Both the position numbers and the translations under genes were made by a program. From Strix aluco (Eukaryota > Chordata > Aves > Strigiformes > Strigidae), in contig NC_133933.1 of assembly GCF_031877795.1 (NCBI RefSeq), forward strand, positions 93,579,552 to 93,643,551: a DNA stretch of 64,000 nucleotides. The letters are read 5' to 3'. Positions 27,201 through 39,200 of this stretch are shown here, piece by piece. Below the pieces are notes generated by a model, which had not been told where the DNA came from, made no database searches, and saw nothing but the letters and a program-made list of their open reading frames with translations. Every line of letters begins with the position of its first letter. Position 1 is the stretch's first letter.

Positions 27201-30200
27201 GGAATTAACCCAAAACAATTGAAACTTGCTGGAATTACTTATTCTCTGATCCTTAATTACCTGTAAGTGCACCCCATCTGCAGCTGCCAAGAAAGCTAAA
27301 TGGCAGAGCAGTCAAGATCACTGCGAAAGAAAACCAAACACCTAATGATAAAAGCTTTCTCAATGCTAAGCCTTTCTTGAGGACATACATGCTCAGGTTG
27401 GCCTCACTGGATAAGAGGAATTCATGGTCATACACACTCCTATTTGCTTTTGCAGGTCAACAGAAATACAGGAACAGCCACAATAAAATAGAATGTTCTG
27501 GCAAACCAAGTTATTTATGAATTATTCTGAAACGCTGTAAGATGCTATGTGAAAACAAGAAGTCCCATTGCAATAAAAAGATAATGATTCAGGTGATCAA
27601 TGAACCAATTAAGGTAAGTGCTCCACCAGTCATGGTGGTCATAAGTAAACAAAAGCTGGTGATGAAGCCAAAGGCTGAGGGCAGGCATGAAATGAAGCTT
27701 AAGGTGACAACAATGAACAGCAGAATTACAACTCTGTATCTTAATGATCGCAAACCTCAGCTTGTTCCAGAAACTGCTTTACAGAATCCCATGGGATAGC
27801 AAGGCTACTGATAGAGTTTTGATAGATAAGATTACAATCTGGAGTGGGACTGCCAGTCACAGAAGGTGTGATCAACTGTACAAAATCCAACTGGTGGCTA
27901 GCTGCTATTCCTAGGGAACAGGGAATGCTGATACTGTTTGATATCATCATTAGCAACCTGAAGGGCACAACACTGTCCCACTGTCAGGAAGTACGTGAGC
28001 AATAACAAATCATGGGAAGCAGTTGAAACATGAAAGGTTATGGCTACCATTCAAAAGGGACCCAGACACACTGAAGAAACGGACTGACAAAAGCTCCATG
28101 AAGCTCAAAAGCAAATGCAAAATTTTGCACCTGGAAAAAAAAAAATAAATCTGATGCAACAAAACAAATGGAAAGCCTGACTGGATAGAAAGGAGCTTTG
28201 CAAAAAACCTTCCAGGGACTTAGTAGACAAGCTGAACTTGGGCAGATAGTGCATACTTGTGGTGATGAAGGCCAACCTTACCCCGGGCAAACGCACTGCA
28301 ACCAGTTCAAGCGAAGCAGTTCTTCCTCTCTTGTTCAGCATTTGTGAGACCACATCTGGAGTACTGTGTCCAGTTTTGGCTCCCCAGTTCAGGACAGACA
28401 TTGATATACCAAATCAAGTCCAGGGAAAGGCCACCAAAATGGTGAGCAGTTGCAGCACAAGTTATATGAAAGGAGGCTGAGGGAACTGTGTTTGTTCAGC
28501 CTGCAGAAGGCTAAAGAGGAAATCCAACTGCAGTCTTCAACTACCTCAAGAGAATGGTGTGGGAGAGAAGGAAGTATAGAGAAGATTGCCAGACTCTTCT
28601 CAGAGAAGGACAAGAGATAACAGACAAGCAGCAGTGAAAAGGCAGGGGGGCAGGAAACAAAATACCACACCTCTTTGCTTTGTTCTTCGAAGGCCCAGAA
28701 CAAGCTTCACCCATATTTGTAAACTCCAAATATTACTAAGAAAAATAGGAACACTTATATTACTTATGCTAAAGAATTCCAGCTGGTTGAACCTCAAGAT
28801 TTAGTTTTCTGTACTTGAAACTCTAGCTCAATCACCCTGTTAAGTTTTTTCAAGGTTTGATGTACATATACTCAAACACCAGCTTGTTTTCAGATGGTGG
28901 AACTGCCCAAGTCTTTTTTTTTTTTTTTTTCTATTAATATTACAAAAATCATCATCGCAACAATTTGGGTGAAAGAGAAATTTAGTTTAGCTCAGAAGTG
29001 CAAGGCTGAAAAGATAATTTTTAAAATAAGTCTTGGATACATATTTGTTTTCAAACACATACGAAGTTTTCAGGCACACTTTCATAATGGCAGTGTTTTA
29101 AAATTTTGATGTCTTTTGTTTGAAATTCAAGTATGAACAATGTTGAAGAGCACATTAAGTTACACCCACGCTGACTGTTATCAACAGAAATATATTCTGA
29201 AAACTTCATCTTTGATTGCCCCTAACGTTACATACAATTGATGTTCACAAAAATAAAGGATACATTTAAGTTGACTGATCTGAGCACACTCCAAATACAG
29301 TTATTATTTATACATTTTAGATTGATAAGACAAAACTGTCTTTGCTAGTGCCAACAACTTCCAAAAAAATCAGAGCCCATGCCATAAGCTTCTGTCTCCC
29401 ACTTTCAGACAACGATGTTTATTTCTAGACTCATTTTGACTTAAATTTACAAGAACTAAGGACTGAGGTGCAACAACTCATGGAAGGTAACTTCAGGAAC
29501 TGACTTATCCTATTTTGGAAAAAGTCTTGCCAAGCAGGTAAACTGAATACAACAAGCAAGCATCAGTATTTTGGCAATTTCATTGGAAACTACCATCAGA
29601 ATAATTTCCTATGTCTCCTGACAAGTTACCTAATCTGGACAAAAAAAGTCATTGCTAGGAGCAGGAGGGGAAACAAGATGGAACACAGAGGGAATATCAC
29701 TTATTTATCTTTACCTGGATCCACTGTGAATATGAAAGATGCACAGGAAAGCATCTTGTAAAGCACCGTGTATTTAATGACTACTAGCTGTTAGTGATAT
29801 AATTATGGTAAAGTAGAATTTGGTTTCTAATTTCCCCAGTCCTTCAAAAAAAGATTAACAGGTTCCAGCAACCTGTTCACTGATGAAGAAAAAAAAGGAA
29901 AGTCGGGCAGCAGACCCAAAGTTTAGCTTAACATCTTGTAAGGCTATAGACCAAAACAGGAACAAATACAATCAGTCTTGCTTACTTTTACATGACATAT
30001 AACTTTCTGCGTAGCTCAATGATTATGCATTCTAAAAGGTAAACTACCTTTTAGAAGTCAAATACAACATTCACAGAATACAAAGGGAGGGCAAGGAAGA
30101 CAGTATGAGAAACAAGAAAACAAATGGGAACTCAAATTCAGCAGAGAAAGCATGAATAAGTTATCTTACCCTCACTGTGCCTGAACTGCTGGGACACCAC

Positions 30201-33200
30201 CCTGAGAACTTCTCTGGCTTCATCTAGGTCTCCGCTCCTCCTACCACTCCAAAATTTGACCGCTCTAGACTCCCTTTTCAAAGTTTCAGCCTAGACTTCT
30301 CCATGACCAATTTGCAACTGTCCCCTTTCAAGCCAATATGTCAGCCTTGAGTTCAAATTGTATTATTTCCCTTCACACGTGCTCATCTTATTTGCTCCAC
30401 CAACACACCCCCATCACAACTCATTATCGTGGCTTCATAATCCATATTCTTTTAGGAAGCCTCTTATACAAATATGACTAATCAGTCTGTAACATTTCCC
30501 TAAAAGCATCAAAATCAAATACATACTACTTGATTATGAGCAACCAAAGCTACCTCCAGTACTCAAGGAAGGGTTCAGTGAAGGCTTGAGAATGCTTCCC
30601 TATCTCTACATGGAGAATCGTCAACCTCCTGATACATCCACAGGGCTATACTTACTTCTCTTAGAGCTACAATTGTCAGCCCAGTCATTCTCAGTTACAT
30701 CTCAAGTAGTTCAGTCATGCTGTAATCAGCTAATCCACCTCCATTTCAACTTGTTTCCCATTGATGACCTTCCAGCTTTTAGTAAAGACTAATCAATTCT
30801 AAGTGTTTCCCAAGATTTTGTCTCATCTCTGCTACTCCAGCCCCATGGCCACCTAGCTCTTCAATACAGAGAAGGATCAAAAAGCCTGGTGATTTTGTAC
30901 AGGCAGATTTCATAGCACACCGTAAATTGTGACGTATCTTGGCCAACTAGAGCAGAAAGCTTGTCCATCTTATAACTCCCTTATCTATACTACTCTGCTA
31001 CAGTCTTACAATACTTTTAAACACTTAATTCATGATACCCGATTAGGATTTTGCCTTCTGTAACTTCCACAGATCACTAGAGGCTCAATATCAGATTCAA
31101 ATATAAAGACAGACGGAAGTCTGGATAAACACTGCTCATTCGATAATATCCAAATAAGTTTAAGATTCACTCCCCACCTCACTCCAGGTGAATACTTACC
31201 ATTAAGTTGTTTCTTCTCTTCAGACAGAGTAGAGGAAATCTCTACAAGCATTAAGAAAAAACAAGCACAACATTAAGAAGTTATAGCACAGTACTTGCAC
31301 ACATCATGCTAAAGAAATAAGCCAAAGTAAGGATCTCCCAGTAAATCTTTCAAAAATTTAATAGATTTACCAGAATGCTTCAGATATCAAGAAGTCACAA
31401 ATAAATGCAGCGCTGATTACCACTCCAAAAGATTATGTATAATCAAAAAAATACTATATTAAAAATGCCAAAAGTTGCATAGTACTAATAGGAAACACAA
31501 GAGCTCTGGCACTTCAGTACAAACATCCCAGATGACCTTGTGCAGTTATAAACTTCACAGCTAAGAAGCTCGCTAAATCTGTCACACTTTCATGACAGTT
31601 GCCTCATGACAACATACAGCAGACTCTGACCAACCCTTGGAAATCTAAACCCAATCCTTGGCAGAAACCCAGGAAAAAGAAAATCTTTCTATAAGCTCCT
31701 TCTGTCAAATGATTTTATTTGACAGGTTATCTTTTTCATTAAATCTACAGTATGCTGCAACTACTCCAAACAAACAAATACTAGCAGAAAAAGAAGATAA
31801 AGACCAAGCAGATGAATTACATAGTGTTAATTCATATATAAGGTGCTCAACTCGAGGGGAAAGGCACTGCATCTCTTAGCCACATATCCTTCTGCTCACA
31901 GGAAATCTGTGTGGAAAGCAGTCCTCCGTACGTACCCAGTACCCAGCCCCCTTCTGCCTTCTCCGCATTGCCCATCTCAGATTGTCTCAGGACAAAGGTC
32001 CATTTTATATTCTCTTTTATGGTAGCCAGGTTTGGGGAAGTGAGACAAACCAATGTGTTCCTCCAGCTCCCTTTTATGAAAACCAAAATGCGAATGTTTC
32101 TCCCCTGTTCTTCTGAATCTCTCCCAGTGCTCTACATCACAGCAGCCAGTGTTGGAGGAAAAATGCCATTGTGAGATAAGTGAAGGAAAGGCTCCTGAAA
32201 AAGCACCAAGCATACAGTATTGCAAAATTACTTCAGCGCTGACCAAGAACTACCTTTCATCAGAAGCTTTCATGTTGTGCCATTGTAAGGTAAAAACAAA
32301 ACACTTCACAAGATGAATGGGACAGTTCACCCAAAATTTTTGGTTGAGGCTGTATTTGTCTGTGTATTCTGCTATGCACCACTTCAGGCTTTCTGCCAGG
32401 ATAGGCAAGTCATTCACAAAAAATCATTTTTGATTAAGGGTAATATTGTGTGTTCAAAGTCTACTCTTATTTCACTATATTTTAACACACTGCACTGAAA
32501 CTAGCATTGCAATTTTAAGGACAGTTTGAGGCATTTCCAAGACACAGTCCTACCTCTCTTCCTTGGATGACACCATAGCTCTCAGTCTAATCTCACTGAA
32601 TTAACAATAATACAACATGCATTCTGACTCCCAAGTTATGTTACCACTGAAGTATCTGTGTCTATGAGAAACATAAGCAGTATTAAAAGATACCAGACAA
32701 TAAACTAATGTCCATGCTAATGTTTACAGCTGAGTACCCTGAAGGGAAGGCAAGCAGTTCAATGCTGTACAGGTTTGCTGAGGCAGATACCGAAATCATC
32801 TGTTACATGCCTGGGTACTGCTGTAGTTACTGCACTGACCTTCTCAGCAAGTACAAACACCACACATGTCAGTACACCACTCCACTTAACACCACAGAAG
32901 GGACACTTGGAAATTCCTATTTGTCACTACCATATCATCAAGCAGCATTCCCAAAAGACAGGTTGGCAAGACATTAATTATCACCAGCATCTTCAAAAGA
33001 CTCTTCTTCCTTAAAAAACCCCTGGAGTATGCAAGGACAAACTTCAGCTTCCTTAAACAGCTCAGTGAGCAAATAATTGTATGATCTTCAAAAAAAACCA
33101 CCAGAACACGGGAAACAAAAACTAAGTTAAACAACCATAAATCTTCCAGCAATGCCCCAACAAACCTCCATCTGCCTTACTTGCACTATATTGAGACTGT

Positions 33201-36200
33201 ACCAAACAGCAAGTACCAATGCCAAACACTCACCCACAGCCACAAAAAGAAAGCAGTGTATTCCATAATTTGAAGTGCTGCATTTCCTCTATAATTATAG
33301 GCCCATTTAATCCTGTATTCAAGAACATGCACCTTAACTTAGTATTTTATTCTTCTATTTTCAAATGTAAACTTTGATGAATATGGTCTTCTGGAAAGAT
33401 GCAAAACTAGAATTATTGCTGGCTGATAGTGAAGTTAGTCAATCATGGGTTTGGTAATTCAAAAGAGGACACATAACCTACCCAGAATCAAAGTAAACTG
33501 AGAATTTTACAGTGAAGAATTTCAGCAAATCGAGTCTAAACAGTTTGATTATTAATTAATGAAATTACATTTCTTCAAGCCTGAAATGGCTGAAATAGAC
33601 ACAGGCAAAAGAACTGATTTTATACAGTTGGCAACCTTTATTCTGCGAATCTTATTACAGCAAAATGGATAAAACAGTCCTATTATGGAAGAAAGCAGAA
33701 AAAGGAAACAGCAGAAAATGGACTCTCATAGCTTGCCAGGGCCAAGATATGTTCATTTTTTACTGACTGGCAGTCACAAGAATTCCTTCCAGTTGCAGAA
33801 CAGTTAAGATTAATGAAATCAGCAAAAGTCAGGTTTACTTTTAAATTTCTAACTCAGTTGACAAAGTAGCAGTAACTTATCTGTAACACTTCACTTCATG
33901 AAGCAGTTATGCTGTTGAGGTTTCTCCATACTTTGCAGCATTTCCCTTAACAGCTCAATAGTGGAATTAGCTACCTTGCAACAGGGAGATGTGAAATACT
34001 ATTCCCCTTCCTGTACAGACCAAACTCAACGTAACTGCTGACAGTGTGATCTAAGCACTAAACAAGTACGCAGTGCACCTTGTCAGAAGTTGAAGACCTA
34101 CTAGAGACAGCTGAATTTGTGAACTAAAGAACACCACAGAATTTGAGAAAAATAGTTGCAACCACTAATTCTTTCACGTTTCCACTGCGGTTTTGCTAAG
34201 GGTCAATATTCAGTAACAGTGTCTGCTTCCTAGGTATGGGAAATTTTTGCTGTGGCCTACAAACCAAAACAAATACTGAAGATTAAAGTCTCTGGAAACC
34301 ATCACCAGTATTTAAGGACAATATACTACATCTCTTGCTGTCCTGGCTCAGAGGAGTCTGTTGTATCAGCAGAATTTTCTCCAAGTAAATTCAAACTGAA
34401 GGACCCCATAAAGTGTTCTGGAAAGGCTAGCTGTCCATAAAGTGTATTCAAATAGCTCAATACATATGCAATTTGCCAGACCTATGTCTGGTGCTAAATT
34501 CACCAGATTGAAAATACTGACTTTTATTTCAAGATGAGAGAACTGCCTATGACAGTTTGTCTCCTGGGATCAGAAGAAGAAAGAGGGATCTTGGTGGAAG
34601 GAAAAAAAATCATTTATTTCTATACACATATGCACATAACACACACGTCTGCTTTCTGATGACTAAAAACAAAAGAAGAAATGTAGCAGTACGTTACTTA
34701 TAAAAGCCTTCATGCATAAAATAGTTTCATCTTCAGGTATCTGCTGTAAAAAGACTGAATATATGCAACAGCCTTCATCTCTAGGCAAGAATAGAGCCTC
34801 TCCTCAAAAATATGATTTAGGATTTCTCATAATTTCCAGCAAACTTTGGAATAAAGAATAATAGAAATTATTTCATTCTTAAAAACCTCACCTTTTGGAG
34901 CAGAAACAGGCTTGACAGCCATTCTCCCAACAAGACATTCCTTCAGCATCGATTCATAATTGACCCAACGATGAACCTATATCAACAAAATATGTTTTCA
35001 CAAAATTTGCAACTCTTACTATGTTGTTCTATGCAGTGAAATAGAAAAGTTCATTTTTGTAGTGGCTAATGTAATTCATTTAGCAGACTTTTTTTTTTTT
35101 TAAACACAGACACTCATTATTGCCTTGTTCAATACTTATGTTTACTTCTATTACAGATAGTACGTAATGAAGTAAAAAAAAATAGGACCAAGAAAAACTG
35201 AGAATAGTTTCATTTACTCATTTTAGGCTTTGCAGTATCTGAACATCGTAACCTTGAGCTACAGAAAATATTTCAGAAGAGCATTTTTATGATGTATGCT
35301 ATGCAATTAACAGAATAAAGACCTCATCTTTACCACAAGGGTAATTAGTCTTGTTTAGATACAAGTAAAGGAAAAAGGGATGAAGGAAACAAAGATCAAG
35401 AATAGTAGTTTAGATACACAAACACCTCCTACCAAGTTGGTGTATTTCTGTTTGTTTCTGTCTTACTATCACTGAATTATTTGGAAATTAGCTATTTTAG
35501 AAAGTCAAATAAAGCGAAGAAAAAGCAGTAGCTTTGCAGACCAGAACTGGAGAACTTGCAGAGGAAATGGATGGCAGAAAAGCCAATTCAGATAGGGCAT
35601 CCTGGGTAACACAAGAGAAAAGGAAAAAAGTGCTTCCTGACAAATTTGAATGGTATGTAGAGATTTAAAAATAAAAACTTGAAACTGGACAAGCTAAGGA
35701 GATGAGATAAAGAATCCCATTCACAAGTTGTAGTTTCCTCACACACAGATAACAGAAAGAAATGAAGGATTTTGAATGACAGTTAATTTTTCCAGAAATT
35801 TGAGAAACACTAGCAACCTACCAAACTCTTAAAGAGCTCAGTCTCCGACAGACACAGAATGCTAAAGCGGAGGGGATAACAATGGAAATGCCTCCAGAAC
35901 AGGAAAGACATCAGCCAGAAACAAAAATTTGAACAGTGTATTTTTAGGATCTGAACACTGCTTTCCACTCCTAGGACAAAACTAAAATAAAATTAAAAAG
36001 TAGCAAGTATGTATCTGAATTCAGTAACAACTTCAACTTGAGGGGCTTCCCAAAACATTCTGGATGTCAAGACTCCTGTTTCTGAGCTCATCATACAATA
36101 CTTGACAGTGATCCAGCTACAGAATTCAAGGCCACAACTTGATACTTTCAGGAAAGAAACTCCGTATTTCTTGAAACCAGAGAATTATGCCCAAATCCAA

Positions 36201-39200
36201 CACTTAATTTGGGAAAGGATTAACCAAAGATAAACTTAAAGCTAAAACATCTGAAGGACCCCAAAAAGTGTTCTGGAAAGGCTAGCTGTCCATAAAGTGT
36301 ATTCAAATAGCTCAATACATATGCAATTTGCCAGACCTATGTCTGGTGCCAAAATCACCAGATTGAAAATACTGACTTTTATTTCAAGATGAGAGAACTG
36401 CCTATGACAGTTTGTCTCCTGGGATCAGAAGAAGAAAGAGGGATCTTGGTGGAAGGAAAAAAAAATTTATTTATTTCTATACACATATGCACATAACACA
36501 CACGTCTGCTTTCTGATGACTAAAAACAAAAGAAGAAATGTAGCAGTACATTACTTATAAAATCCTTCATGCATCTTTATTTACATTCATTGTTAAAAAT
36601 ATTTTGCAAATAAAGGCATAATATACGGTGATGCACGAACTGTAAAGAGGTAACAGATTTCCTTTCAGAAACAGAGAAGGTTTCCTTCCTGCTCTTTCCC
36701 AGTTTCTCAAGCCTTGTGAGCCAAGGAGACTCAACAAATGCCTGTTTCTAAAAAAATACCAACTCAGTGAATCATCTTTTACAGCACCAGGGTTTGCAAG
36801 CGATTCCTTACAGAAAAGCACACCCTTTCTGCAGACCCTTTGTTTTCTGAGTCTTTTCAAAACATTTAAAGAAATAGTAAACAAAGAAGAGACCAGCTGT
36901 CATCTTGTGATTTGTTCACAATCAGTTAATAGGAGCCCCAGCACTTTTTCTTAGTACTTTGTACCTGATAATGTAGTGGCCAACTCAATAGACAAAAGAA
37001 TACTGCAAGCATTTTTCAAAAAGTGACATTTTCGAGAAGAAAATGCCTTTTAAATGACAGCAATTAGTCACTGTGGTAATTTACTAAGAAGGTGGTATCT
37101 CAAGTTGTTGCTAGCTTTATTGCTATTTCTGCTAAAAAAAATAACTTAATAAAAGGGTCAAATTGAAGCATCATTCCAACAACATAAAGTGACGTTTTCA
37201 TCATTGTCTTTCGGTACAAAGTTAGAACTACATGCCTCTTTCAGCACACGTTAGTGCCATCCTAGTAACTCCCTGATCTTCCATAGGCCTGAAAAAGTTC
37301 AAATCACCATTTCCACTGGAATGCCCTAAAAATAATCAGAAAGCATGCATTTTTCAAACTCCCTTTCAGTAAGCAAGTGTCATTCGCTGCCAGTTGTTCT
37401 TACCTGATCAAAGAGATCTGTACCATCAGTTCCAGCTGCTTTCATTAGTTCATCCTCACCACCAGGATGATATTCCATGTATGGTGTGACATTATATACA
37501 AATCCTGAAGAAAATGGAATATAAAAACAGGTGAGCAGCATTTCTACAACCACTACAACCACTCCTATCCCCAAAAGCAGCAGAAAGGTTTGTGTATATT
37601 AAACAGTGTAATGGCAAACAGTAAACATCACTGGAACAAATAGTATGACTTCACAAAACCAGAAACGTAAGGCACACAATTGTATAGAGCACAAGGTGTA
37701 CCTTACTACATGGAGGTGCCAATTTTACAATGCCATACGACTTGTTCCAGTGAATGTCTGAAGAAACCTGCAGGGTTCAACCTTGTAGTTAAACATGATG
37801 TATCCTAGCTAGGGAGTAAAAGAACCAGCGGCTGGTTTAAACAGAGACATAAAATTGAGCCAGCTAGTGCACAGAATTGTTTTCATTCTCCCTTTCAATT
37901 AAGTTACCCCTGAAGTGCTGTCATAGTTGTTTCCCTACCATGAATCACCTACAGAGTAAAATGCCTCTGGGAATGAACTGTCTCCCATGAGGAAAAACTG
38001 CTACCATCAGCAACAAAACTTCCATTCTTCAGATTCAGCAATATAAAAAACTTAACATAGCCTATGCTCATTAAAGGCTTACAACTCTGGTATCAAATTT
38101 GTCCCAGTAAAAGGGCTCAGCATTCTTTCTACACGAGTGCTATTCTTAATATTTCCAGGGAGATAAAACAATGCTTCTTCACAGGTCTGAAATGATGAAG
38201 TCTCATTATTGTTGCTATGCAACCAGAGTAATTAGAGCCTGGAGAATGCCGTTACAAACAGACTTAACTACAGACATATAGCTGTTAACAGGCCTACTGC
38301 AGGCCTACCTAGCAGAATATTTGAAGATATATAACATTATCAAAACAGGAAGCTACCAGAAGTGGAACTGGTGCTTTCATAAGAAGTGCCAGTGCTTTCA
38401 TAAGAAGCTTTTAAGGTATTAAAAAGTCTATATTAATTACTGCAGAAGGAGAGGTAGGCGTTCAACACTGGGTGGGACAATTCTAGTTGGAAAGAACAAC
38501 CATCCCAGACAATAAAGGAAGGATCGTTGCATATTTTACTGACCTGATCATCTGATGGATGTATTCACTATGCCATCTTGTGTGCAGCACTGATCACTGC
38601 ACGCAATAAGAAGTAAGTAAACATCTACATAGTTAGGACCTCCTAAAATGTGAGCCAAATCTCCAATTTACAATCAAATTTCCACGAGCAAAGAAAATCT
38701 CATTATATATCCTTCACACTTCTTTTAACTCCCCTGACATCCCACTTTATATACAATTTGTGACTTATATGACAGCTTTCTTTGATGATCATCATACTGG
38801 GTTTTTGAACAAGTTAGCTCTTGGTCTTCTAGTTCACATTCCTCTCATCAATTTCTTCTTTCTTATAGAGACACAGTCTAACTACCAATGCAGAGACATC
38901 ATTTAACTTTTCACAATGGTGTTATTTTACTACTTGTCCACTTATCAGGTCCACAGATAATCTACCAGAATTCTCAGTTATGCTGTTTTTTTCATTAGTA
39001 GTTCTAGAAAGAAAAGGCAGAAATGGAAAAATTTGAAGACAGATAAGGAAGCAGCATGATGGAGTTCCTGTAAAAATCAACCTCAGAGATGCAGTCAAGG
39101 AGGAGTAAGAGATTAAAAACGAAACAGAACCATTTTTAAGCAGTGATTCTGTCTGCGGTAGATGTCCCTTTTTGAGAGAGAAAAAAGAACAGACCGCCAC

